Assembly: GCF_021654335.1 (NCBI RefSeq)
Contig: NZ_AP023423.1
Span: forward strand, 186,001 to 250,000
Length of the DNA: 64,000 bases
Origin: Sideroxyarcus emersonii
Lineage (GTDB): Bacteria; Pseudomonadota; Gammaproteobacteria; Burkholderiales; Gallionellaceae
Direction: 5' to 3'
Each line of letters starts with the position of its first letter. Within the stretch, counting starts at the first letter, position 1. The notes under the pieces were generated by a model, which worked only from the letters and a program-made list of their open reading frames with translations, had not been told where the DNA came from and did no database searches. Shown piece after piece: positions 34,117 to 42,668 of the stretch. The translations under genes were made by a program, and so were the position numbers.

Positions 34117-35606
34117 TGGAAGTCCTCCGGGAAATGATTGAGTGCGGACAGTACCGGGTACGGTGTCATGCCGCCCATCGCGCACAGCGAGCCCGCAGTC
34201 ATGGTGTCGCACAGGTCGCGCAGCAGCGGGATCTGTTCGGTCGCCCCGGCGCGGATGCGGTCGATGACCTCGACGCCGCGCGTGGAGCCGATGCGGCAGG
34301 GCGTGCATTTGCCGCACGATTCGATGGCGCAGAACTTCATGGCGTAGCGCGCCTGCCTGGCCATATCCACCGTGTCGTCGAAGGCAACGATGCCGCCGTG
34401 GCCGAGCACGGCGCCCACCGCCGCGAAGGCTTCGTAGTCCAGCACCGTGTCGAACTGGGATTCTGGCAGGTAGGCGCCGAGCGGGCCGCCCACCTGCACG
34501 GCACGCAACGGACGGCCGGAGCGCGAGCCACCGCCGTAGTCATACAGCAGTTCGCGCAGGGTGCAGCCGAACGGCACTTCGATCAGGCCGCCGTACTTGA
34601 CGTTGCCGGCCAGCTGGAACGGCAGCGTGCCGCGCGAACGGCCAACGCCGAAGTCGCGATAGTACGCGGCACCCTGCGCCAGGATGTCCGGCACGCTGGC
34701 CAGCGTGATGACGTTGTTGATTACCGTCGGCCGGCCGAACAGGCCCGAGATGGCGGGCAGCGGCGGCTTGCTGCGCACGATGCCGCGCTTGCCCTCGATG
34801 CTCTCCAGCAAGGCCGTCTCCTCGCCGCACACATAGGCGCCGGCACCCTTGCGCACCTCGATGCGGAAATCGCCTAGCCAGCCGCCTGCGTTGTCGAGCG
34901 CAGCATTCAGCGCCGCGATGGCATGCGGATATTCGGAGCGTACGTAGATGTAGCCCTTGTCTGCGCCGACGGCGAGGCCGGCGATCGCCATGCCCTCGAT
35001 CAGGCAGAAGGGATCGCCTTCCATCAGCATGCGGTCGGCGAAGGTGCCCGAATCGCCTTCGTCGGCATTGCACACGATGTATTTCTGCGCAGAGGCGGTA
35101 TCGAGCACGGTCTTCCATTTGATGCCGGTGGGGAAGGCTGCGCCGCCGCGGCCGCGCAGGCCGGAATCGGTGACCATGCGCACGATCTCGGCGGGCGCCA
35201 GGCTGCGCGCGATCTCGAGCCCCTTGCCGCCACCGTGCGCGCGGTAATCGGACAGCGAGAGCGGGTCGATCACGCCGACACGGTGCATGGTGACGCGCTG
35301 CTGGCGGGCCAGATAGGGCACGGCAGCGATGTCGCCCAGGCGCAGCCGATGTTTGCCGCCGGCGGTGAAATCTGCGGCGAACAGGCCGGGCACATCGGCT
35401 GCCGTCACCGGCCCGTAGGCGATGCGTCCTTGCGCGGTGGCAACCTCCACCAGCGGCTCCAGCCAGAACAGTCCGCGCGAGCCGTTGCGCACGATGCGCA
35501 GCTTCAGGCCGCGCTGTGCGGCTGCCGTCGCGATGGCGGCGGCGACTTCATCGGCGCCGAGCGCCAGTGCGGCGGCATCGCCGGGGACGTAAACGGTGAC
35601 GCTCAT
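34113..35606 (-). CDS. fdsB: Formate dehydrogenase beta subunit (NuoF-like, FMN/NAD)
   Basis: 497 residues from ATG 35606, which overlaps fdsG by 4 bases. A thioredoxin-like N-terminal extension (about 1-100) precedes the NuoF-like core, as in FdsB. The NAD/FMN region has 'SGLRGRGGAAFPTGIKWKTV', 'YIVCNADEGDSGTFADR', 'YIYVRSEYPHAI' and 'GAGAYVCGEETALLESIEG'. A C-terminal [4Fe-4S] site is 'ESCGKCTPCRIGSTRG'. It transfers electrons from FdsA to NAD+. Confidence 0.96.
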   Translation of the reverse strand: MSVTVYVPGDAAALALGADEVAAAIATAAAQRGLKLRIVRNGSRGLFWLEPLVEVATAQGRIAYGPVTAADVPGLFAADFTAGGKHRLRLGDIAAVPYLARQQRVTMHRVGVIDPLSLSDYRAHGGGKGLEIARSLAPAEIVRMVTDSGLRGRGGAAFPTGIKWKTVLDTASAQKYIVCNADEGDSGTFADRMLMEGDPFCLIEGMAIAGLAVGADKGYIYVRSEYPHAIAALNAALDNAGGWLGDFRIEVRKGAGAYVCGEETALLESIEGKRGIVRSKPPLPAISGLFGRPTVINNVITLASVPDILAQGAAYYRDFGVGRSRGTLPFQLAGNVKYGGLIEVPFGCTLRELLYDYGGGSRSGRPLRAVQVGGPLGAYLPESQFDTVLDYEAFAAVGAVLGHGGIVAFDDTVDMARQARYAMKFCAIESCGKCTPCRIGSTRGVEVIDRIRAGATEQIPLLRDLCDTMTAGSLCAMGGMTPYPVLSALNHFPEDFQ

Positions 35607-36040
35607 GATTGTTCTCCCAGCGCGGCTATCAGCGCATCGAATTTCTCCGGCGTGACGCGCGCGTGCAACGTCGTCTCGTCTATCTGGATGGCGGGGCCGA
35701 TGGAACACAGGCCGAGGCAATAGACCGGCTCCATGGCGATGTCGCCCTGTTGCAGGCGCGCCGCCGCGTGGTTGGCGAGGGCTTCACTGCCGTTCGCCTG
35801 GCAGGCTTCGGCACAGCACACGTGGACGACATGTCTGTCCGGCGGGGTCCGGCGGAAGTGGTGATAATAAGTGATCACGCCGTGCACCTCGGCGCGCGAG
35901 AGGTTGAGCGCACGGGCGATCAGCGGTACCGCCTCGTCCGGCACGTAACCGAGCTCATGCTGGATGTCGTGCAGGATGGGCAGCAGTGCGCCATCCCGAT
36001 GCTGGTGCCTGGCAAAGATGGTGTTCAAAGTGGTGTTCAT
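35603..36040 (-). CDS. fdsG: Formate dehydrogenase gamma subunit (NuoE-like, [2Fe-2S])
   Basis: 145 residues. The helical N-terminus 'LLPILHDIQHELGYVPDEAV' and 'VITYYHHFRRTPP' are NuoE-like, and the [2Fe-2S] ligands are in 'VHVCCAEACQANG' and 'VYCLGLCSIGPA'. First subunit gene of the fds unit, 146 bases downstream of the transporter gene. Ends with the ATGA overlap to fdsB. Confidence 0.95.
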   Translation of the reverse strand: MNTTLNTIFARHQHRDGALLPILHDIQHELGYVPDEAVPLIARALNLSRAEVHGVITYYHHFRRTPPDRHVVHVCCAEACQANGSEALANHAAARLQQGDIAMEPVYCLGLCSIGPAIQIDETTLHARVTPEKFDALIAALGEQS

Positions 36041-36186
36041 GGCGGTGATTCCTGGCTAGCGTTGGATGCGCAGCGATTTCTTCAAGTGACGTTAAAGCCG
36101 GATGCCAGTCGGTGGCTGGTCGGCCGGGGAGGACCGTCCCGTCCTCCCCGCTGCGAGCCCGGTTCCAGGCTCGTTGCTGCCGTTTG

Positions 36187-37848
36187 CTACTTGAACAGGA
36201 CGGCCGCTTTCTGCAGCGTCATCCAGATCCCCCAGCCGAGCGGGATCCATACCGCCAGCCAGGCCAGCGCGACCTTCCAGCTGTGGCTCGCTTCATGGGC
36301 CAGCGCCGAGACGTCCTCCGCGAAGTGCTGGTGGGTATCGTTGGCCAACCTGTTTTCTTCCTGCAGCTGCGCTTCCGTCATGTAGTGATGTTCGGCCACC
36401 GACTTGACCAGCCAGTTGCAGATGAAACCCAGCACCAGCAGGCCGGCGAGGATGTACATGGTGATGGAATAAGCGTCGGCGCGGGCGACGCCGTGATCGA
36501 GCTGATATTCGCGGATGTAGTTCACCAGCACCGGGCCAAGCACGCCGGCGGTCGCCCAGGCAGTCAGCAGGCGACCATGGATGGCGCCGACCATCTTGGT
36601 ACCGAACATGTCGGCGAGGTAGGCCGGCACCGTGGCGAAACCGCCGCCGTACATGGACAGGATGACGCAGAAGAAGGCGACGAACAGCGCCAGGCTACCC
36701 GCCGCAGCCAGCCCCGGGATGGACGCATACAGCGCACAGCCGAGCAGGAAGAAGATCGAATAGGTCATCTTGCGCCCGAGCTTGTCCGACAGCGATGCCC
36801 AGAAGAACCGGCCGCCGATGTTGAACAGCGATAGCAGGCCCGTGAAGCCGGCGGCGATGGCCGCGATCTGGCCTTTCTGGGCAGGATTGAGGTCGTTGAA
36901 GGCAAGGTCGACGCCGATCAGTTTGCCGGCGAAGACCTCCTGCAGCATCGGCGAAGCCATGCCGATGATGCCGATGCCGGCGGTCACGTTCAGCGTCAGC
37001 ACCGACCAGATCAGCCAGAACTGCGGGGTCCTCCAGGCCACATCGAGATGCACGTGGCGGTCGGTGATCATGCTCTTGCCGGAAGGTTCGGCCGGCGGCT
37101 GCCAGCCGGCGGGCTTCCAGTTGTGGTCGGGCACGCGATAGCCGAGTGCGCCGGCCATCATGAACACGAAATAGATCGCGCCCAGGGCCACGAAGGTCTC
37201 CCACACGCCGACCGAGGTGGGCGTGGCGAAATACTTCATCAGCTTGTCCGCCAGCGGCGCGCCGATCATGGCACCGCCGCCGAAACCCATGATCGCCATG
37301 CCGGTGGCCATGCCGCGCCGGTCGGGGAACCATTTGATCAGGGTCGATACCGGCGAGATATAGCCGAGGCCGAGGCCGATGCCGCCGATGACGCCGGAGC
37401 CCAGCCAGAGCAGCCAGATCTGGTGGGTGATCACGCCGACGGCCGAGATCATCAGGCCGCCGCTCCAGCAGAAGGCTGCCACGACGCCGGCCTTGCGCGG
37501 ACCTGCGTGCTCAAGCCAGCCGCCCCACAGGGCAGCCGACAAGCCGAGAAAGACGAAGAACAGGGTGAACATCCAGCCCAGCATGGAGATCTTCCAGTCG
37601 CAGGTGGTGGCGAACACCTGCGCAAAAAAACTCATGTCCTGCGGGCAAACGACAGGCTGTGTGATGCCGATCGCTTTGGAAAGCGGCAACCAGAACACCG
37701 AGAAACCATAGGCCATGCCGATGCACAGGTGGATCGCCAGGGCTGCCGGCGGGACCAGCCAGCGATTGAAACCGGGTTTGGCGATGGTGCGCTCTCTGTC
37801 TAAAAAGCCGGGCGCCGCCGGTGCAGCTGAAGCAATGACGCTTTCCAT
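36187..37848 (-). CDS. OFA-family MFS transporter (oxalate/formate-type antiporter)
   Basis: 553 residues with 12 membrane helices. The start 'KPGFNRWLVPPAALAIHLCIGMAYGFSVFWLPLSKA' region and 'ISPVSTLIKWFPDRRGMATG', 'GGAMIGAPLADKL' and 'NIGGRFFWASLSDKLGRKM' are OFA/OxlT-family signatures. The C-terminal tail after the last helix is longer than usual, with a further hydrophobic segment ('WKVALAWLAVWIPLGWGIWM'). Placed between the regulator and fdsG, it probably carries formate or another small acid; the true substrate is not shown by the sequence. Such genes sit beside fds operons in several betaproteobacteria. Confidence 0.87.
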   Translation of the reverse strand: MESVIASAAPAAPGFLDRERTIAKPGFNRWLVPPAALAIHLCIGMAYGFSVFWLPLSKAIGITQPVVCPQDMSFFAQVFATTCDWKISMLGWMFTLFFVFLGLSAALWGGWLEHAGPRKAGVVAAFCWSGGLMISAVGVITHQIWLLWLGSGVIGGIGLGLGYISPVSTLIKWFPDRRGMATGMAIMGFGGGAMIGAPLADKLMKYFATPTSVGVWETFVALGAIYFVFMMAGALGYRVPDHNWKPAGWQPPAEPSGKSMITDRHVHLDVAWRTPQFWLIWSVLTLNVTAGIGIIGMASPMLQEVFAGKLIGVDLAFNDLNPAQKGQIAAIAAGFTGLLSLFNIGGRFFWASLSDKLGRKMTYSIFFLLGCALYASIPGLAAAGSLALFVAFFCVILSMYGGGFATVPAYLADMFGTKMVGAIHGRLLTAWATAGVLGPVLVNYIREYQLDHGVARADAYSITMYILAGLLVLGFICNWLVKSVAEHHYMTEAQLQEENRLANDTHQHFAEDVSALAHEASHSWKVALAWLAVWIPLGWGIWMTLQKAAVLFK

Positions 37849-37881
37849 GTAGTCTCCTCCGTTTGTTATTAAAAGAATCCC

Positions 37882-37955
37882 TCGTACCAGCGAAGCGGGG
37901 CAGGTTGGTACGATTTGTGGCGGTACGGATTATCTCCCCTGAATTCAAGGTACGA
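37882..37955 (-). promoter_or_regulatory. Cluster of GGTACGA heptamers upstream of the OFA transporter
   Basis: Within 74 bases of the regulator-transporter gap there are GGTACGA at 37907-37913 and 37949-37955, GGTACGG at 37922-37928, and the inverted copy TCGTACC at 37882-37888. The outer pair 37882-37889 and 37906-37913 forms an 8-bp inverted repeat (TCGTACCA / TGGTACGA) with a 16-base spacer. The cluster sits 34-107 bases upstream of the transporter start, where activator sites would be expected. Binding by the adjacent LysR-type protein is an inference. Confidence 0.45.
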
Positions 37956-37993
37956 CAACCAAACTGCAGATGAAAGTGGGAAATACTGAAGGC

Positions 37994-38902
37994 CTATTCG
38001 TCTTTGGCGAACGAATCGTTCAGGTAATGCGCTTCTGCCAGCAGGGCTTCGATCATCGGCGGCCGGGGTTCCCGTTGCGGCACGACAAGTCCGGTAGTCC
38101 AGGCCACAGCCGGTTCGACCAGTGGCAATACCCTGACGCCCTCGGGGATACCGATCAGGTCGAGCACGCTGTGCGGCATGATGGAAGACCAGGCGCCGGA
38201 ACACACGTGCGCCAGCATGCTGACGATGGAATTGGTTTCCACGGTTGGCAGGACTTTGCAATCGAGCCCGGCGAAAACCGCATCGATGGTCTTGCGGTTC
38301 TGCATGTCGGGCGTGAGCAGGCATAGCGGCACTTTCACGGCTTCCAGCCAGGTTACGCTGTCGCGACCTTCGAATGGGCTGCCGGATGGCGTCAGCAACA
38401 CATGGCTTTCGTTCCACAACGGCACCGTCAACAACTGGCGCACTGCCTGTCCGGACTCGACATAGACGATGCCGGCATCGAGTTCGAAATCCTGCATGCG
38501 CGCCAGGATCTCGCTGGTGGAAAGCGACAGCACCTCGATCGTCACCAGTGGGTAGCGGCGCGAGAGGGCGGAGGTGAGGGAAGCGACCACGGTCAGTGCG
38601 GTCGGGATCACCCCCAACCGCAGATGTCCGCTGAGGCCGTGGCGCAACCTGTCCAGTTCTTGCCGCATGCCTTCCTCTGCTGCGGCCATGCGATGGGCGT
38701 AGTCGACCACGCATTGTCCTTCGGGAGTGAGGCCGGTGAAATGCTTGCCGCGCTCGACCACGGCGACGCCCAGCTCTGCTTCAAGATCGCTGATCGCGGC
38801 CGAGAGCGTCGATGGCGAGATGTGGCAGGCAGCCGCGGCGCGGCCGAAATGTTTTTCGCGGGCGAGGGCGATCAGGTAGAGGTATTTGCGGGCGATCATC
38901 AT
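37994..38902 (-). CDS. LysR-type regulator of the formate genes (FdsR-like)
   Basis: 302 residues from ATG 38902 (38899 also possible). The N-terminal winged helix-turn-helix is clear: 'FGRAAAACHISPSTLSAAIS' and 'LEAELGVAVVERGKHFTGLT'. The effector domain has a LysR substrate-binding fold ('LRLGVIPTALTVVASLTSAL'). It is the first gene upstream of the transporter and fds genes in the same direction; a LysR gene (fdsR) in this place controls fds in Cupriavidus. Formate or molybdate sensing is possible but not visible. Confidence 0.88.
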   Translation of the reverse strand: MMIARKYLYLIALAREKHFGRAAAACHISPSTLSAAISDLEAELGVAVVERGKHFTGLTPEGQCVVDYAHRMAAAEEGMRQELDRLRHGLSGHLRLGVIPTALTVVASLTSALSRRYPLVTIEVLSLSTSEILARMQDFELDAGIVYVESGQAVRQLLTVPLWNESHVLLTPSGSPFEGRDSVTWLEAVKVPLCLLTPDMQNRKTIDAVFAGLDCKVLPTVETNSIVSMLAHVCSGAWSSIMPHSVLDLIGIPEGVRVLPLVEPAVAWTTGLVVPQREPRPPMIEALLAEAHYLNDSFAKDE

Positions 38903-39227
38903 ATCGAGGCTGTTTCCATCATCGCCGAAAGCCAAGTATACGGCAACCTCGTTGCAGCTATCCTGCCCGGGGCAGGGGGACGATATCCTTTGATGCAGAA
39001 CCCGTTGAAAGCGCAGGCTGTTTGCCCGGCGCGGCCGCAGCGAAAATTTACATTTGCTTGACCAATACTTCACATCTTCTTGACGTTCTGTTACATTGTT
39101 TTTTCGGGTTCGTTGCCTGGAGGCAAAAGAGAATCCGGGATGCATCGCCACTTCGAACGAAAGTGGATAAGAGAAGGTAAATAACCTTCGTTTTCTTCAA
39201 CTTAATCACTTAATCAACAGGGGAATT
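38903..39227. other. 325-base divergent region between the LysR gene and the cytochrome c gene
   Basis: No gene is seen. It contains a 15-base palindrome at 38962-38976 on the LysR side. On the cytochrome side there is an AT-rich stretch (about 39050-39110) with two TTGAC copies (39058-39062 and 39080-39084) that may be -35 elements, and an AGGGGAA ribosome binding site just before 39228. Confidence 0.45.
38962..38976. promoter_or_regulatory. 15-base palindrome, possible operator
   Basis: CCTGCCC (38962-38968) and GGGCAGG (38970-38976) form a perfect dyad around one base, about 60 bases upstream of the LysR-type start. Position fits auto-regulation by the LysR protein or control by another dimeric regulator. 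Confidence 0.4.
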
Positions 39228-39578
39228 ATGAAATCTATCATCGTTAGCATGACAGTAGCAGGTTTGATGGTCGCAGGCAGCGCAATGGCGGCCGACATGC
39301 CGGAACTGGCCAAGAAGAATAACTGCGTCGCTTGCCACGCCTTGGACAAGAAGCTGGTTGGCCCGGCTTTCATGGATGTCGCCAAGAAATACAAGGGCGC
39401 CACCAGCTATACCTTCAAGGGCAAGGAATATCCGCTGGTCGACGGCCTGGTCATGAAGGTTTCCCAGGGCGGTTCGGGCAATTGGGGTTCCATGGCGATG
39501 ACGCCGAACGATCCGGCCGGCAAGAAGCAGGATCAGATCAAGGAGCTGGTCGAGTTTGTCCTGGGCTTGGCCAAATAA
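39228..39578 (+). CDS. Small class I cytochrome c (c551/c552 type)
   Basis: 116 residues with a signal peptide (cleavage after AMA, mature start ADMPEL). One haem site 'NNCVACHALDKKLVGPAF' and the distal Met in 'NWGSMAMTPND' identify a monohaem c551-like carrier of the periplasm. It is a likely electron shuttle between membrane complexes and terminal oxidase or nitrite reductase. Monocistronic: it is followed by a strong terminator and an oppositely oriented oxyR. Confidence 0.93.
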   Translation: MKSIIVSMTVAGLMVAGSAMAADMPELAKKNNCVACHALDKKLVGPAFMDVAKKYKGATSYTFKGKEYPLVDGLVMKVSQGGSGNWGSMAMTPNDPAGKKQDQIKELVEFVLGLAK

Positions 39579-39596
39579 GCCAGCGCAATCTCCCGA

Positions 39597-39627
39597 AAAG
39601 CCCGCTTGCAATCAAGCGGGCTTTTTG
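39597..39627 (+). terminator. Rho-independent terminator of the cytochrome c gene
   Basis: Stem AAGCCCGCTTG (39598-39608), loop CAAT, stem CAAGCGGGCTT (39613-39623), followed by a T-run. The perfect 11-bp stem with T-tract is a textbook intrinsic terminator; the A-run on the other side allows it to serve oxyR as well, about 35 bases past its stop. Confidence 0.93.
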
Positions 39628-39661
39628 TTGTCCTCTTTTTGCCCCCATGAGCTTCAGCCGA

Positions 39662-40567
39662 TCATGGCAAGTGGTGGATGCCGGTGATTTTGGCCTGACC
39701 GACAGCCTGCGCCAGCGCCTCGATGGCCTGCGTGCGGGAAAAACTCTTGCGCCATGCCAGCGCGATGCGCCGCGAAGGCGCCGGCTTGGCGAACGGGATG
39801 ACGCGCAGCAATTTGCTGCGATAGCGCGTGCTGTTGGCCGAGGCGGGCAGCACGGTGATGCCCAGGCCGGAAGCGACCATGTTGCGGATGGTTTCCAGCG
39901 AAGTGCCTTGCTGCACCTCCGCCCCCTTGCGGCTGAGGTCGGGGCAGGCTTCGGCAACCTGGTTGCTGAAACAGTGTCCGGAATTCAGCACCAGCACTTT
40001 TTCCTCCGCCAGCTCGGGCGCCTTGATGCTGCGCCGATCCGCCCAGCGGTGGTCGGAATTGACCACCACCTCGAACGGTTCGTCATATAAGGGATGGGTG
40101 AGGATGGACGCATCGCCGAACGGCAATGCGATCACGATGACATCCAGCTTGCCGTTGCGGAGCAACGTATCCAGGTTCTCGGTGATGTTCTCTTCCACTT
40201 CCAGCGGCATCTGCGGCGCAACCTTCTTCAGCGCCGGAATGAGATCGGGCAGCAGGTAGGGGCCGACGCTATGGATGATGCCGACGCGCAACGGGGCGGC
40301 AAGCTGGTTCCTGCCCTGAGCGGCGATCTCGCGGATGCGCTCGGCCTCTTCCAGCACGCGCTGCGCCTGTTCCACGATGGCCGTGCCGACCGGGGTGAGT
40401 GTGACGTCGCTCTTGCCGCGTTCGAACACCTTCAGGCCCAGCTCTTCTTCCAGTTTCTGTATCGCCAGCGACAGTGCGGGCTGGCTGATGAAGCACTTCT
40501 CTGCCGCGCGGCGGAAGTTCAGCTCCTGTGCCACGGCGACGATGAAGCGCAGTTCGTTGAGTGTCAT
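39662..40567 (-). CDS. oxyR: OxyR, peroxide-sensing LysR-type regulator
   Basis: 301 residues from ATG 40567. The N-terminal winged HTH 'MTLNELRFIVAVAQELNF' and 'AAEKCFISQPALSLAIQKLE' are OxyR-like. The redox pair is visible as Cys199 and Cys208 in 'LNSGHCFSNQVAEAC', at the same numbers as in E. coli OxyR. The intervening residues fit the OxyR loop. It is divergent from rubrerythrin across a 131-base gap holding a 15-base dyad, and should activate the stress genes to its right. Confidence 0.93.
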   Translation of the reverse strand: MTLNELRFIVAVAQELNFRRAAEKCFISQPALSLAIQKLEEELGLKVFERGKSDVTLTPVGTAIVEQAQRVLEEAERIREIAAQGRNQLAAPLRVGIIHSVGPYLLPDLIPALKKVAPQMPLEVEENITENLDTLLRNGKLDVIVIALPFGDASILTHPLYDEPFEVVVNSDHRWADRRSIKAPELAEEKVLVLNSGHCFSNQVAEACPDLSRKGAEVQQGTSLETIRNMVASGLGITVLPASANSTRYRSKLLRVIPFAKPAPSRRIALAWRKSFSRTQAIEALAQAVGQAKITGIHHLP

Positions 40568-40614
40568 GACGCCCTCCTTGATGATTTGCATAATAAATCA
40601 ACCGGGTTTGAACA

Positions 40615-40629
40615 ATCAATTGGATTGAT
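40615..40629. promoter_or_regulatory. Dyad in the oxyR-rubrerythrin intergenic region
   Basis: ATCAAT (40615-40620), TGG, ATTGAT (40624-40629) is a perfect 6-bp dyad fitting the T-N11-A LysR box. It lies between the divergent oxyR and rubrerythrin genes and is a candidate OxyR (or other LysR) site. Confidence 0.5.
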
Positions 40630-40698
40630 GGCCTGGCGAAGCCTACATTGCGTCCGTGGGCAGCAGCCACGTCATCAACCAACCGACAGGAGAGCAAC

Positions 40699-41172
40699 AT
40701 GAAACGACCGGAGATCAAAACCATGGCCAATCTTGAAGCGGCATTTGCCGGCGAATCGATGGCGCATATCAAGTACCGCTATTTCGCCAGGATCGCGCGC
40801 GCGGCAGGCGACGAGGCAACGGCAAGGGTATTCGAGGAAACCGCCGACCAGGAAGTGCAGCATGCCCTCGGCCACCTCGACCTGCTCTACCCGAAAGCCG
40901 AGATGAGTCCCCAGCGTTGCCTGCAGATGGCGATCGAAGGCGAGACCTACGAGTACACCGAGATGTATCCCGGCTTCCTCAAGACGGCACAGCAGGAAGG
41001 CGATGCGGCGGCAAGCGCGGAGATCGTGCAGCAGATCGCCGAATCGAAAGAGCATGCCGAGTTGTTCAAGACGACACTGGAAAAGGCGGCCAAGCGATTC
41101 GCAGCGCTGGCCAGGGTGGAAGAGCGCCATGCCAACCAGTACCGCGCAGTCCTGGCGAAGATCACGGCTTGA
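40699..41172 (+). CDS. Rubrerythrin (erythrin domain only)
   Basis: 157 residues, ATG 40699 preceded by AGGAGAG. It is a four-helix ferritin-like di-iron protein: '[18 protein letters not shown]', '[18 protein letters not shown]', '[17 protein letters not shown]' and '[15 protein letters not shown]' carry the E-x-x-H iron ligands. The C-terminal rubredoxin domain of classical rubrerythrin is absent; a separate rubredoxin gene follows 26 bases later. It reduces H2O2 with electrons from rubredoxin. Confidence 0.92.
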   Translation: MKRPEIKTMANLEAAFAGESMAHIKYRYFARIARAAGDEATARVFEETADQEVQHALGHLDLLYPKAEMSPQRCLQMAIEGETYEYTEMYPGFLKTAQQEGDAAASAEIVQQIAESKEHAELFKTTLEKAAKRFAALARVEERHANQYRAVLAKITA

Positions 41173-41198
41173 TATCCACGAATGAAAAGGAGAATGAA

Positions 41199-41363
41199 AT
41201 GAAGACATGGCAATGTGTGGTGTGCGGATTCATCTACGACGAGAAGGCCGGCTTGCCGGAAGAGGGCATCAAACCCGGCACGGCATGGGCAGACATACCG
41301 GCGGACTGGGCATGCCCGGACTGCGGGGTGGCAAAGGCCGATTTCGAGATGGTCGAAATTTAG
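41199..41363 (+). CDS. Rubredoxin
   Basis: 54 residues, ATG 41199 (preceded by AAGGAGA). Two C-x-x-C knuckles hold one iron: '[13 protein letters not shown]' and '[19 protein letters not shown]'. It should donate electrons to the rubrerythrin upstream and accept them from the reductase downstream. Confidence 0.96.
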   Translation: MKTWQCVVCGFIYDEKAGLPEEGIKPGTAWADIPADWACPDCGVAKADFEMVEI

Positions 41364-41446
41364 CGGGCAGCAAAACTGCTGCAGTGGTCATCTGCGGCGT
41401 TGCACGGCGCTCGCCAGGTTTTTCAACCACTGAAGGGAGAGATGAA

Positions 41447-42595
41447 ATGGAATCAATCGTGGTGCTGGGCAGCGGATTGGCGGGATACACCGTGGTGCGC
41501 GAACTGCGCAAACTGGATGGCGACATCGCGGTCACGCTGCTGTCGCGCGATGACGGCGATTTCTATTCCAAGCCGATGCTGTCGAACGCCTATGCCCAGC
41601 GCAAGGATGCGACCGGGCTGGTGCAGACGCCGGCTGCGCAGATGGCCAGACAGCTTGGCATCCAATTGCGCAGCCGCTGCGAAGTGAACGCGATCGACGC
41701 GACGAACAAGCGCCTGCACACCAGCCATGGCGTGCTGGCCTACGACCGCCTCGTGCTGGCAGCGGGCGCCGATCCGATCCGCATCCCGCTGCAGGGCGAT
41801 GCCGCCGATGCAGTGCTGTCGGTGAACGACATCGCCGACTACGCGCGTTTCCGTGCCGCCATGCAGGGCGTGAAGCACATCGCCATCATGGGAGGCGGCC
41901 TGATCGGCTGTGAGTTCGCCAACGATCTGGCCGCTGCCGGCGTTGCCGTCAGCGTCATCGATCCCGGCGCTTATCCGCTCGCCAGCCTGATGCCGGAGCT
42001 GGCGGGAACGCAGCTAGTGCAGCCGTTTGCCGCGCTGGGTGTGGATTGGCGCTTCGGCGTATCGGTGAGCAGGGTGGACGCAGCGCCAGCAGGTTATGCG
42101 CTGACCCTGTCCGACGGTTCGCGCCTGCAAACCGGCCTGGTGCTCTCGGCGGTCGGCCTGCGTCCGCGCACCGGGCTGGCCAAAGCAGCCGGGCTGGCGG
42201 TGAACCGCGGCATCGTGGTGGATGCGAAACTGCGCAGCAGCGAACGCGACATCTACGCGCTGGGCGATTGCGCCGAGATCGACGGCCGCGTGCTGCCATT
42301 CGTGCTGCCGATCATGCATGCCGCCCGCGCCTTGGCAAAGACGCTGGCCGGGGATGAGACGCCGGCGGCATTTCCCGTCATGCCGGTGGTGGTCAAGACC
42401 CCGGCCCACCCCGTTGCCGTGCTGCCCGTCGCGCGCGACGCCGCAGGCGAATGGTGCACGCTGGCAAACGGCAACGGGGTGAAGATGGCCTTCATGGATG
42501 CCGCGGGGCGCATCGGCGGATTCGCGCTGACCGGCGAATATGCCGCGGAACGCAACGAGATGGCGAAACTGGCCATTGTTCCGGGACAAGGGTGA
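41447..42595 (+). CDS. NADH-dependent rubredoxin reductase (FAD)
   Basis: 382 residues from ATG 41447. An N-terminal FAD motif 'IVVLGSGLAGYTVVREL', an NAD motif 'HIAIMGGGLIGCEFANDL', and 'IYALGDCAEIDGRVLP' mark a pyridine-nucleotide-disulfide oxidoreductase of the AlkT/rubredoxin-reductase type. No redox-active C-x4-C disulfide is present, which fits a rubredoxin/ferredoxin reductase. Together with the two genes upstream it makes a complete NADH to H2O2 reduction chain. Confidence 0.92.
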   Translation: MESIVVLGSGLAGYTVVRELRKLDGDIAVTLLSRDDGDFYSKPMLSNAYAQRKDATGLVQTPAAQMARQLGIQLRSRCEVNAIDATNKRLHTSHGVLAYDRLVLAAGADPIRIPLQGDAADAVLSVNDIADYARFRAAMQGVKHIAIMGGGLIGCEFANDLAAAGVAVSVIDPGAYPLASLMPELAGTQLVQPFAALGVDWRFGVSVSRVDAAPAGYALTLSDGSRLQTGLVLSAVGLRPRTGLAKAAGLAVNRGIVVDAKLRSSERDIYALGDCAEIDGRVLPFVLPIMHAARALAKTLAGDETPAAFPVMPVVVKTPAHPVAVLPVARDAAGEWCTLANGNGVKMAFMDAAGRIGGFALTGEYAAERNEMAKLAIVPGQG

Positions 42596-42668
42596 TAACA
42601 TTTCCGTTGCGGAGAACAGGTTGCATCACGGCATCATTCTTTAAGTTAACCAGACAAGGAGAGCGATC

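Noticed and set aside
31462..34137. Very long open frame (891 codons) on the plus strand opposite fdsA
   Set aside because: It mirrors fdsA codon structure in a high-GC gene; the composition (rich in R, H, A, G, V) is typical of an antisense shadow and no family motif appears.
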